Shown here piece by piece: positions 29,655 through 39,133 of a DNA stretch of 40,212 nucleotides. The notes below the pieces were generated by a model. It saw only the letters and a list, made by a program, of their open reading frames with translations. It was not told the DNA's origin and made no database searches. The position numbers were made by a program, and so were the translations under genes. Within the stretch, counting starts at the first letter, position 1. The number at the start of each line of letters is the position of its first letter. Source of the DNA: Methanotrichaceae archaeon (GTDB lineage Archaea; Halobacteriota; Methanosarcinia; Methanotrichales; Methanotrichaceae); NCBI GenBank assembly GCA_016927055.1, contig JAFGNK010000171.1:1-40212 (forward strand). Reading direction: 5' to 3'.

Positions 29655-29857
29655 CGAATACTATCCGGGTTTTAAGGGATAAATACATACGGATTCTTTT
29701 CACGATGGGTGAGATTTGACAGTTGACCTAACAAATCCACACATGCAGGATATTGGTGTTGGTCTTCTTAAGAAGATCTTGTAGCAGTCGGAGATTTTGC
29801 AGTGACTTGAATAAGGTGAGGCACCTCTACTTAGGGGTAAAGCACCAATTTGCTAGC

Positions 29858-31030
29858 TCAATTGGATTCTTGATCCTTTTTGGGATACTCATCTACGATT
29901 ACATTAGTCTTTATGGGCTCTGCAAAATAGCCTAATTCGTTTTTTAGAAAGTTAAGATCATCTTGGTCTTTTTCCGTCCAATTATTTTTGAAATAATAAA
30001 TTGCATCCATTGAATAGCCCTTTCCTTTTTCATATATTTCTGTTGCTATTCCAACTACTGTTTGATTTTCAGGATATAAACCTCTAATAACAAAGCAACG
30101 AGCACCCAACTCAGCTATTCTATATTTGCGATCAAAGTCTGGAGAACAAGTTAAAAAGACATAACTCACACCAGAAGGAGAAAGTACGCATCTTGATCTT
30201 ATCTTACTTTTTTGTGTTAAGAATTCAAAAAACGCCTTGCTTAAGATCCTTCTATTAAACCTATTTTCTTTTGCCATTGTTCGCATGGATCTTTCAACAT
30301 CTGTTAAGGACGAACTAAATTCTAAATTATTTTCATAAAAATCGTTGCAAAATATTTCGATGATATTATCCTATACATAACTGATCCGATCTTCTTCCTT
30401 ATTAGTAATAAATTCTGGTTTCTCCGTAACCTTTGACCACAATCCGTCGCTAACTAGGAAGCAATCAAAATTTATTGGAAGCATTCTATTGTTATAAATG
30501 TATAATGCAAGCAAATCTTCTTCATATCCCAGAAACATAGTCTGTATGCCGGCTATCGATAAGAATTCCTTATCATTTAAATACTTAATAAAATCCGTTA
30601 TTGTATCAAGCATGTTTATTATAATATTTAGTGAATATTCATCAAAAACATGAACAAAGCCCTTTCCAAGTTCCCCAAAATAAATTGGAACTTCTCTTTT
30701 TCCACCAAGAGCTACTGCAATACGATGTATTTTGCGACGATCGCTTTGCGGAAATGAGAGACTCTTTCGTCCTTCCTTTGTGATTACATGTGTCGCTCTC
30801 TTGATCCATTTTTCAGCTCCATAAATTTGCCCACAAGATTCTTCGATTGCTTTTTTTTTTTGCCATCGACTCCAATCAACCGAAATATCGCCACTATTTG
30901 TTAATTCTATCTCTTTAACAGATAAGATAATAATGTCAGGATCGCATACTATTAGCACGTCACACAGTTCTTTACCGTTCTTGCCTTTTGGATTAGATAG
31001 CTCCACATAGATAAAAATGAATTCCTGCAT
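29858..31030 (-). pseudogene. Single ~390-codon ORF interrupted by one in-frame TAG at 30371-30373; putative nuclease-like hypothetical protein
   Basis: ORF tracks 30371..31030 and 29858..30286 are in the same frame, separated by 28 sense codons (DNIIEIFCNDFYENNLEFSSSLTDVERS) after the TAG. Confidence 0.75.
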
Positions 31031-31058
31031 ATTTTATAAACTAGTTCTTCAGACTTGT

Positions 31059-32009
31059 TCATGTTCTCAAGACATTGTTATCTCTTTTACACAGACTATT
31101 TAAATCCATCTTTCTGAACACGTACTCCCCTTCCACCGTCACCTTCTCCGCCATCCCCCCAAACCGTGCCCCTAAGATCAGCTCCCCGATCTCCTCCTTC
31201 ATCACCCTGGATATGCCGATGATGGACGTGGTGGGCCGTGCATTGACATCCACCGCCCAGGGCCGCTCCCCCAGCACGAAGTCGATTCCTGCATATCCGC
31301 GCAGGCCCAGGGCCGCTGCCGCCTTTCTTGCCTCAGCCCAGATCTCATCGGCGCGAGGCGTATTATAGGGAACCTGGCTTCCCTGATAGCTCATGCCTTC
31401 GCCGGAGAAGTCGATGAGCTGGCGGTTGATGGTCAGCGGCAAGAAAAAGCCCTCCCGGCTTACCATGAAGCTGGCGGAGAGGTGCAGCCCCTCATGGTAG
31501 CGGGTGACGATCTCCTCCGGGCCCGCTTTGGTCAAGGAGGTGATTCGAACACCCTCCGAGCCGCAGCCCGTGCGCGGCTTTACCACGTAGCGGTGGCAGC
31601 CTTTCTCAACAGGATCGGGCCTGTCCACGATCTCAGCCACGGGGACGCCTGCCAGCGCCAGAGCCCGGGTGCAGAGCAGCTTGTCAGCGGCCAGGCGCGC
31701 CGCAGCTGGGCTGCAGCCCAGGTTCACCGTATGCCTCTCCAGGATCTCCAGTAGGTGGGGCTGCATGCCGTCTGGGGCAATTAAGAGCCCGGCGTCTGCA
31801 TCGCTGTCCAGGACGCTTTCAAAATCCTCTTCACTCTTCATGAGAATGGGTCGGCCTGCTGCAATGGTGAGCCCGAATGTGGGGTAGAGCACCTCATGCC
31901 CGCACCTCGCAAAGCTCTTCGCCAGGGTGGCCAGCATGGCCCGCCCCTCCAGCTCGCACGTCCCGCCCAGGCCAAGAGCGGAGGCGTATTCGGCAATAAG
32001 AATCTTCAT
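31059..32009 (-). CDS. ATP-grasp ligase, possibly tyramine-L-glutamate ligase MfnD
   Basis: ATP-grasp features RYVVKPRTGCGSEGVRI, GYAGIDFVLGERPWAVDVNARPTTSI; N-terminus LIAEYASALGLGG. Confidence 0.8.
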   Translation of the reverse strand: MKILIAEYASALGLGGTCELEGRAMLATLAKSFARCGHEVLYPTFGLTIAAGRPILMKSEEDFESVLDSDADAGLLIAPDGMQPHLLEILERHTVNLGCSPAAARLAADKLLCTRALALAGVPVAEIVDRPDPVEKGCHRYVVKPRTGCGSEGVRITSLTKAGPEEIVTRYHEGLHLSASFMVSREGFFLPLTINRQLIDFSGEGMSYQGSQVPYNTPRADEIWAEARKAAAALGLRGYAGIDFVLGERPWAVDVNARPTTSIIGISRVMKEEIGELILGARFGGMAEKVTVEGEYVFRKMDLNSLCKRDNNVLRT

Positions 32010-32113
32010 GGAAAGTCAGGTCGGATTAGCGGCGCAAATGTACTTAATTGCATCCGATCTCGTACTTGCCTTGGGCATAGAGATCAAAGCCTTTATTGGG
32101 CCAATCATCTCCA

Positions 32114-33037
32114 TCACAGCGCCGCTCCCTGAGACAGTTCCGCCCGCAGCAGCACATCGACAATTATGGCGGCAAAGAGCACGGCCCGGTAGTTGGCTGA
32201 CTGGTAGAAGAGCTGCTCCCCCCTCACCGATGTTGGGTGGCGCACGAAGTCCAGGTTTTGCAGCAGCAGCCAGCCGCCTGCGCCGCCTGCTACGGCCAGG
32301 TAGAGCCATCCCAGATTGGCGGAAAGGCCCAGGGCGATGGATAAAACGACGCCGATGACCCAGAAGCCTGCCACCATTTTGGCGGTGGCAGAAATTCCGA
32401 AGGTAGCCGGTGTGGTGGGAATTCCTTTTTCTTTATCGCCGACCACGTCTCGTGAGGCATCGCAGTTGGTAAAGCCCCAATCTGTGATACCAATCATGGC
32501 CGCCAAAATCAGGGCGGCGGGATGCAGACCGGGGCCCGCTTTGAGAAGTCCGGCCGGTTCCATGGCCAGCCAGACGCCCAGAGGCACCAGTCCGAAGGAC
32601 AGCCCCACAAAGATCCAGGAGAAGGGCGTATTTCTCTTGGCCCAGGCGGAGTAGATGGTGATGAGCAGCGTGGCGGCAATCAGGATGGCAAAGCTCTCCG
32701 GGTTGAGGTATAGGGCCACTGCCCCGGCCACGAGAAAAAGAAATAGCGACCAGAGCTGGGCCTCGCGCTTGCTCAGCATGGCCGAAGGCAGAGGGCGGTC
32801 GGGCATAGCAATGCTGTCCACATCGATATCGCAGCAGTCGTTGTAGACATATGAGCTGGTGATGGCACAGTAGGCTCCTATAGCGGCTATGATAAAAGGC
32901 AGCAGCGGCGGCAGGGCCCCTTCCACGGCGTAAACCGCCAAAAGCGCCGCCGCGGCGGGCATGGCCAGATCCATTGCCGCGAGGGGTGGACGCAGGAGCT
33001 CGATGTGTGCCCTAAATCGGGAAAGGCTTTGATGCAT
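32114..33037 (-). CDS. UbiA family prenyltransferase
   Basis: YVYNDCCDIDVDSIAMPDRPLPS (NDxxDxxxD) and NCDASRDVVGDKEKGIPTTP; multiple TM helices. Confidence 0.9.
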   Translation of the reverse strand: MHQSLSRFRAHIELLRPPLAAMDLAMPAAAALLAVYAVEGALPPLLPFIIAAIGAYCAITSSYVYNDCCDIDVDSIAMPDRPLPSAMLSKREAQLWSLFLFLVAGAVALYLNPESFAILIAATLLITIYSAWAKRNTPFSWIFVGLSFGLVPLGVWLAMEPAGLLKAGPGLHPAALILAAMIGITDWGFTNCDASRDVVGDKEKGIPTTPATFGISATAKMVAGFWVIGVVLSIALGLSANLGWLYLAVAGGAGGWLLLQNLDFVRHPTSVRGEQLFYQSANYRAVLFAAIIVDVLLRAELSQGAAL

Positions 33038-33057
33038 GGCGATTTATCCTGAAATCT

Positions 33058-33777
33058 TCAGATGAGCCCCGCGAAGAGCTCAAGATGCTCCTCGGGCTTT
33101 GTCAGGTAATCCAGAAGACCCGGCTCTCTTAGCAGCGGATACATCTCCCTGTTCTTGGCCAGGCCGAGTTTGCGTAGGCTTGAGCTGTCAGGTGCTTCTA
33201 TCCGGCGAAGCTGTCCTGCCTCTGGGCATCGATCGTTCTTTATCCAACCATCTCTGGTGAAAAAGTAGGCCCCCCCAGCTTTTTCCCGGAAGGGATCGTA
33301 AAGCGATGAGAAGTTCCTGGCCACGAAGTTAGCCATCTTAAGAGTCTTATTGGAGCGATTTATGGTGATGTGGCCGTAATCGGGCGGCACAAGGACCTTA
33401 TCTCCGGCTGAGGCGTAAACTGCCACCACATCGCTGAGATCCAGGTTTTGCAGAAGGTAGAGTGCCTCTCCTTCTATTACCTCGTAAAGCTCCGGGTAGG
33501 TGATGGTCCCGTTGGGCACAAGCGGATGGTAATGGCCGGCTGTCTTGATATATTCGCGACCGAGCATATTTGGTGGAATAATAGTGATATCATAGCGTAG
33601 ATCCTGCTGCAGTAGCTTCTCTTTATCCGCCCGGCTTAAGAAAAGGTCGCGATACATGTAATAAAGCTCAAAGTCCTCTGCCCCGGCAAGCCAACTCTGA
33701 TCGAAGATCACTTCCTTCATATCGAAAAGCTGACGAACGTCGGGCTCCTGTCTCTTGCCGCCAAATTCAATTTGCAT
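33058..33777 (-). CDS. pgiA: Cupin-type archaeal glucose-6-phosphate isomerase
   Basis: AGHYHPLVPNGTITYPELYEVIEGEALYLLQ and YGHITINRS. Confidence 0.92.
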   Translation of the reverse strand: MQIEFGGKRQEPDVRQLFDMKEVIFDQSWLAGAEDFELYYMYRDLFLSRADKEKLLQQDLRYDITIIPPNMLGREYIKTAGHYHPLVPNGTITYPELYEVIEGEALYLLQNLDLSDVVAVYASAGDKVLVPPDYGHITINRSNKTLKMANFVARNFSSLYDPFREKAGGAYFFTRDGWIKNDRCPEAGQLRRIEAPDSSSLRKLGLAKNREMYPLLREPGLLDYLTKPEEHLELFAGLI

Positions 33778-33944
33778 CTTTCAGCCACCAAATGACATTG
33801 AGCTTTTTCAGGATTAAATATGATCGCATTATCTTCCTTTTCCTGCAAAGGTCATGAGCACAGCTAAGGTCGGGCAATTCCAAGGGCAATTTTCTTTTTT
33901 TCTTTTGCCAGATTGTACCGGATTTCTTTCAGTTGCTGCCGTCT

Positions 33945-34394
33945 TTAGCAGGCCTGCGGGCTGGTGATGGTGAAGTACTCCGTGAGCACCTTTCTGTAGT
34001 CCACAATCACGTCCACCTTCCAGGTTCCAGGCAGGCGGGCGACGTCGGTTCCCTTGATCTTAAGGCAGCTCCAGACAGGTGCGGCCCACATTCCCGTGAA
34101 TCCATCGATAGGAGGAATGGTGCTGAAAGACCGGGCATACGTTCTACCCTCCGGCCAGTACCATCTCCACTCCACGCTGTGCACCCTCGCGTCCCGCCAG
34201 ATAAGCAGCCAGGAGGCGACCTGCTCGTCATCGGATGTAAATGTATACGTCCTGTAGAGCGGCATGCCATTCGGGCTAATCTCTTTGGCTATCGTATGCT
34301 CGGAAAGCGGAAAGAAGGTAGGATGGGATGCCTGACAGATCCCGCCCATGAGCAAGACTGCCAGAACAACTAAAGCTAGAACTCTTTCTCTCAT
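33945..34394 (-). CDS. Secreted hypothetical protein (DUF3859-like)
   Basis: Signal peptide MRERVLALVVLAVLLMGGICQA; PGTWKVDVIVDYRKVLTEYFTI. Confidence 0.6.
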   Translation of the reverse strand: MRERVLALVVLAVLLMGGICQASHPTFFPLSEHTIAKEISPNGMPLYRTYTFTSDDEQVASWLLIWRDARVHSVEWRWYWPEGRTYARSFSTIPPIDGFTGMWAAPVWSCLKIKGTDVARLPGTWKVDVIVDYRKVLTEYFTITSPQAC

Positions 34395-34685
34395 TGCTAC
34401 TCACCCATTACTGCATAAGTTTATTGCGACCCCAATAGTATAATAATTAACTGTACCATAAAAAGATGACGATTGATCGGACCGCTGAACAGAAGTTTTA
34501 AGTCTCTCTTAACCTCTGCGGCTTTGCGTCTTGAAATAATGGCAATTGGGTTCCAGGTGATGCGCGCAAAGATCATTCCCTCTTCGCGAATGCAAGCTCC
34601 TGCAACATGCAACCTTCAACCCTGAATATGCAACTCGGAATATGTAACCCGCAAATATGCAGCCAGGAAATTTTATGCAGAAAAG

Positions 34686-35324
34686 TTAAATGCGAAGCGG
34701 AGTTATGCTCAGCCTTCTGGCAATTTCTGCCGGAAGATCTATTACGCTGGATGCAGCATCGATCACATTTCCATCGCTGGTGGCGACTATGGCCCCAACA
34801 CTGCAGATTTTGAGCTGATGGTCTGCATCCCTAGCGGTCCTGGCCTCTCCTGGTAAGCCCAGATCCGCCATATGTATTCTTATCTGCCCGGCCAGCTCGC
34901 CGCTGCCGCTCATTTGCTGGTCCAACAGAATAGCTACTTTTGCAGGGCCCGCTTCGGCAAGAAGATTCAGTATTTCCTGGAGGGCTGAAGAAGTATCCTG
35001 GGACGGCCTATAGCTTCTGAAAATCCCCCGTACGTCTCGCAAAAAGCCGTCGTCGCATAGATATACGGGAAATCCTGCCCGCAGGCTTTCTGTGGTGATG
35101 AGTACGTTGTAGCCGTCCACGAACACCGCTTTGCTGCGCAGGGCCGGCAGGACGACCGTCTTTGCCATTCTGCTCTGGGCGATCTCTTTTGCAATGACAG
35201 TTCTTCGCAGCACAAACCTCTGCTCATCCGGTAGGCGGTGGTGGTCAGATACGTAGCGAACGGCAGAGTCACCGGGATAGCCTTGATCTACTAAGTATCT
35301 GGCCTCCTGGGCGGCTCGTTTCAG
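34686..35324 (-). CDS. DUF434 domain protein; proposed CTG start at 35324 extends the track ORF (34686..35213) by 37 codons
   Basis: Upstream in-frame LKRAAQEARYLVDQGYPGDSAVRYVSDHHRLPDEQRF resembles DUF434 N-terminus; FVDGYNVLITTES. Confidence 0.7.
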   Translation of the reverse strand: MKRAAQEARYLVDQGYPGDSAVRYVSDHHRLPDEQRFVLRRTVIAKEIAQSRMAKTVVLPALRSKAVFVDGYNVLITTESLRAGFPVYLCDDGFLRDVRGIFRSYRPSQDTSSALQEILNLLAEAGPAKVAILLDQQMSGSGELAGQIRIHMADLGLPGEARTARDADHQLKICSVGAIVATSDGNVIDAASSVIDLPAEIARRLSITPLRI

Positions 35325-35854
35325 TCCGGCTCCTGCCTTTGCACCGACCCTCTCACCTCCTGGTAGAGATCTCTGCCGTGGGCGTCTACGGCCACGATCA
35401 TGGGGCCAAGCTCTCTTGCCTCAAACTCCCAGAGGGATTCGGCCATACCCAGTTCCTGCAGATGCACGCGGAGCACGCTCAACTGCTGGGCAGCGGCAGC
35501 GCCACAGCCTCCCGGATAGGCCAGGTAAACGGCTCTGTTCCGGAAAGGCTCGCCGGGCAGGCCGCCCTTGCCAATGATGGCCTTCACCCCCAGCTTCAGG
35601 ATCTCCTCTGTGTAGCGGGCCATGCGGCCGCTGGTGGTCGGCCCGGCGGATAGAACCCGTTCATTCTGGATGATCGGACCACAGTGATAGAGGGCTGCCC
35701 CCTGCAGGGAGACGGGGCTTCCCGCCTGGCGTATCAGGGCATGAGCTTTGTCGCGGGCGGTGAAGATTGGTCCGCTCAGAAATACCACATCGCCGGCCAC
35801 GAGCTTCTTAACGTCCTCATCGGAGAGGGGCGATCTTAGATGGTGCTCGGTCAT
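35321..35854 (-). CDS. fumB: Fumarate hydratase beta (C-terminal) subunit; ATG at 35854 preferred to 35890
   Basis: VVFLSGPIFTARDKAH, GPTTSGRM, KAIIGKGG; ATGA overlap with fumA stop. Confidence 0.94.
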   Translation of the reverse strand: MTEHHLRSPLSDEDVKKLVAGDVVFLSGPIFTARDKAHALIRQAGSPVSLQGAALYHCGPIIQNERVLSAGPTTSGRMARYTEEILKLGVKAIIGKGGLPGEPFRNRAVYLAYPGGCGAAAAQQLSVLRVHLQELGMAESLWEFEARELGPMIVAVDAHGRDLYQEVRGSVQRQEPD

Positions 35855-36657
35855 TGGATCACCTCTGTTGCGCTGCGGTTGGCCCAGCACTGAAAGTTTA
35901 TGGCGACGGGCAGGGAGGCGGTGTGGCAGAAGGCCTTCTCGATTTTTATGCCAAGAGCTGTGGTATCCCCGCCCAGGCCCATGGGACCGATACCTAGCCT
36001 GTTGATCCTCTCCAGGAGCTGCAACTCCTCCTCGGATGAGCCGGGCATATTGAGCAGAGCTCGCTTGGCCAGGCGGGCTGCCAGGTCGAAGCTGCCGCCG
36101 AGGCCAATGCCCAGGAACAGGGGTGGGCAGGCATTGGCGGCGCGCTTCGCCACACTCTCCAGTATGAAGTCAAAGGGATCGTCTGCGGGATTGAGCATGC
36201 CTACCAGGCTCATGTTCTCCGAGCCTGCTCCTTTGGGAAAGGCGGTGAGCTGCAGGCCCTTGCCATCCACATAATCCAAAATTACATCCGGCATACCGGG
36301 ACCGGTGTTATCTCCGCTGTTCTTGCGGGTCTGGGGATGGACGGCATTGGGGCGCAGAGGGACCTCTTTTGTGGCGATTCTTACTCCCTGTGCTATGGCC
36401 TCGAAGAGGCTGAAGTCCAGACTTAGATCGCGCCCCATCTGCACGTGAAAGATAGTAAGGCCCGTGTCCTGGCAGAGGGGCAGTCCTTTGCTCTTTGCGA
36501 TCGATACATTTTCCAGCATGAACTGCAGGTGGTGCCTGGCGACGGGATTACTCTCCCGGGCCATTGCCTCTTCGATTCTCTGCAAAACCCAGTCGGGCAG
36601 AGATGTCTCCGCTCTCTGCAAGGCCCGGACCGTGGCCTCTACCGTTTTCTCTCTCAT
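35851..36657 (-). CDS. fumA: Fumarate hydratase alpha (N-terminal) subunit
   Basis: LPLCQDTGLTIFHVQMG, KNSGDNTGPGMPDV, GLGGDTTALGIKIE. Confidence 0.95.
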   Translation of the reverse strand: MREKTVEATVRALQRAETSLPDWVLQRIEEAMARESNPVARHHLQFMLENVSIAKSKGLPLCQDTGLTIFHVQMGRDLSLDFSLFEAIAQGVRIATKEVPLRPNAVHPQTRKNSGDNTGPGMPDVILDYVDGKGLQLTAFPKGAGSENMSLVGMLNPADDPFDFILESVAKRAANACPPLFLGIGLGGSFDLAARLAKRALLNMPGSSEEELQLLERINRLGIGPMGLGGDTTALGIKIEKAFCHTASLPVAINFQCWANRSATEVIQ

Positions 36658-37388
36658 GCCCTCTTCCCCTTCTTGCCCGGCTCGATCTTGATGGGCTTGG
36701 ACTGCTCGGGGAGCTTGAGATTGGTGAGCTTGCCCAGAGCTCTTTCCATGGCATCTTTGTGCAGGTCTCCTGAGGTATGGATGCCGCCCGGCGTTCCCCG
36801 CACGGCGCGACAGGGATACTGCTGGCAGAAGAGGCCGGTAAAGGCCGGCGCCTCATTCACTGTCCTCCCTACTATGCCCTCTGCGGCATGCCAGGTGGCT
36901 CCGCAGGGCGAGCCGCGCACAACTGTCACCTTGCTGATGCGCCCGTCCTTTGTCTCCACCTCCAGCTCGGGCTTGCCCAGCTTTTGTGCGAACTCATCGA
37001 TAACCGGAACGCCGCACTCTTCCAGGGTGCAGCAGATCTCATCCACCTCGATGTGAATGCCGGTCTCCTCTGCGATCTTCTCCAGCTCGCTGATGGAGCC
37101 GGCCCTTCCCATGCCCCCGGGAATTATGGCCGCTTTGACTCCGTGCTCGCCTGCCAGGCGCACGATCTCTGGAGTCAGGTCAGGGTGAAAGGTATAGAGA
37201 ATGAGCAGATCTGCCTGGAAGATCCTGGGATCAAGGTTTAGTTCTTTAATAAACTCTTCCGGGTCTTCGATGAAGCCCGGCAGCACCTGAGGAACATCCA
37301 CGGAGACGACTGCGAAGTCTGTCCTGGTCTTGATGACCTCTAAAAGGCGCTCGCCGTACTTACCACGTTTAACTACGCCAACCAGCAT
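36654..37388 (-). CDS. DUF166 family protein
   Basis: MLVGVVKRGKYGERLLEVIK, IEVDEICCTLEECG, RGSPCGATWHAAEGIVG. Confidence 0.85.
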   Translation of the reverse strand: MLVGVVKRGKYGERLLEVIKTRTDFAVVSVDVPQVLPGFIEDPEEFIKELNLDPRIFQADLLILYTFHPDLTPEIVRLAGEHGVKAAIIPGGMGRAGSISELEKIAEETGIHIEVDEICCTLEECGVPVIDEFAQKLGKPELEVETKDGRISKVTVVRGSPCGATWHAAEGIVGRTVNEAPAFTGLFCQQYPCRAVRGTPGGIHTSGDLHKDAMERALGKLTNLKLPEQSKPIKIEPGKKGKRA

Positions 37389-37439
37389 GCTAAGACATCT
37401 GCCTGGCGTGTTAATATCCTTGCCGGATAAAGGATATTT

Positions 37440-38783
37440 ATGAGCCCGTCAGATACGAAACCCATGATTCCAGCCGTCCTCATCGCAGGCACCCACAGCG
37501 GCGTGGGCAAGACCACAGTCACTTTGGGCCTCATGGCTGCGCTTCGCGCTCGCGGCCTGGTGGTTCAGCCCTTCAAGGTGGGCCCGGACTTCATCGACCC
37601 GTCTCATCATACTGCTGTCTGCGGCCGCCCCTCCCGCAATCTCGATCCCTTTATGATGGGCGAGGATGGCGTGCGCCGCTCTTTCTGCTCGGCTCTTGCC
37701 GGGGCGGACGTGGCCGTGGTGGAAGGTGTCATGGGCCTTTTCGACGGGATGGACGGAACTGACGTGAGCAGCTCCGCTCAGGTGGCCAAGATCCTGAATA
37801 TCCCGGTTCTTCTGGTCATAAATGTGCACGGCATGTCGCGCAGTGCGGCAGCCATGGAGAAGGGCTTTGCGGAATTTGACCCCTGCATGCGTCTGGCCGG
37901 CACCATTCTCAATCAGGTGGGAAGCGAGCGTCACCTATCCATGCTGAAAAGCTGCATGGACAGGCCCATATTCGCCGCTCTGCCCCGGGAGAGGGAGATG
38001 GAGATGAAGAGCCGCCACCTTGGATTGGTGATGGGCTTTGAGAAGGAGCATGATGTGCAAGCGTTGGCCTCCTGGCTGGAAGGCCATGCCGCCATCGACG
38101 AGATCCTGAAGCTTGCTTCTCCCCCCTGTCCGGCGCGGGAAGAGGTGTCTCCCGTCGAGAAGTCAGTGCGCATAGGCATTGCCCAGGATGATGCCTTTTG
38201 CTTTTATTACTACGAGAATTTGCGCGAATTGGAGAGGCGGGGCGCAGAGCTGGTCTTCTTCAGCCCGTTGCAGGACGATCTGCCCGATGTGGACGGCCTT
38301 TACATTGGGGGTGGCTATCCGGAGCTGCATGCCGCCCGGCTGGAAGCAGCTCCTGCCCGAAGACAGGTTAAGCGGGCCTCAGAAGAGGGCATGCCTATCT
38401 ACGGAGAGTGCGGCGGGCTGATGTACCTGGGCCGCGCCATCGAGCTGGAGACTGGCACTTTTAGAATGGTAGGGGCTCTACCTGGCTCTACTATTATGAC
38501 TAAACGGCTGGCTGCTCTGGGGTATGCCAAGGCGCAGGCAATAAGAGACAATCCCGTGGCAGGGCTGGGCGAGACTCTTCGCGGGCATGAGTTTCATTAC
38601 TCTCGATTTGAGTGTGAAGAGGACGCTCGCTTCGCTTACCGGCTATGCAGAGGCAAAGGCATCAAGGATGGCTGGGATGGCCTGGTGGAGTACAATACCC
38701 TGGGTGGGTACCTGCATGCTCATTTCTATTCCTTTTCCGTGGATCGGTTCATTGAGAGCTGCAAGCGCTATCGGAAAACATAA
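37440..38783 (+). CDS. cfbB: Cobyrinate a,c-diamide synthase / Ni-sirohydrochlorin a,c-diamide synthase (CbiA/CfbB)
   Basis: GTHSGVGKTTVTLGLMAAL, PDFIDPSHH, GVMGLFDG, YGECGGLMYLG amidotransferase motif. Confidence 0.93.
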   Translation: MSPSDTKPMIPAVLIAGTHSGVGKTTVTLGLMAALRARGLVVQPFKVGPDFIDPSHHTAVCGRPSRNLDPFMMGEDGVRRSFCSALAGADVAVVEGVMGLFDGMDGTDVSSSAQVAKILNIPVLLVINVHGMSRSAAAMEKGFAEFDPCMRLAGTILNQVGSERHLSMLKSCMDRPIFAALPREREMEMKSRHLGLVMGFEKEHDVQALASWLEGHAAIDEILKLASPPCPAREEVSPVEKSVRIGIAQDDAFCFYYYENLRELERRGAELVFFSPLQDDLPDVDGLYIGGGYPELHAARLEAAPARRQVKRASEEGMPIYGECGGLMYLGRAIELETGTFRMVGALPGSTIMTKRLAALGYAKAQAIRDNPVAGLGETLRGHEFHYSRFECEEDARFAYRLCRGKGIKDGWDGLVEYNTLGGYLHAHFYSFSVDRFIESCKRYRKT

Positions 38784-39133
38784 CCTGAGAGGCAAGGGGC
38801 TATGGAGCTGAACTGTTAGGTGAATTCTCAAAGGATATATGTGGTTTCTCTATCACCATGAATGAATAATATGTTCGCGATCAGCTCATTGAAATTCATT
38901 TTCTGATAAAAAGGCATGAGTTCTCTCTGGGGTGCAATTTTATTTCATATTTATTTCTAAATGATGAGGGATTGAATGTGATGTACTGTATATTATCGTT
39001 TTCTATTCGGCAAAAATACATAGAATATTGACAAAAGCCTGTCGCATTGTAAAATATATAGATTCGTTATGGAGAAAAGCTTAAATGCAGATTGGTGTCC
39101 ATATAGCTCCATAACGCAAATGGAGTGTAAACT

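Noticed and set aside
29763-29776. Perfect 14-bp palindrome TCTTCTTAAGAAGA
   Set aside because: Could be an operator, but a single short AT-rich palindrome is weak evidence without more copies.
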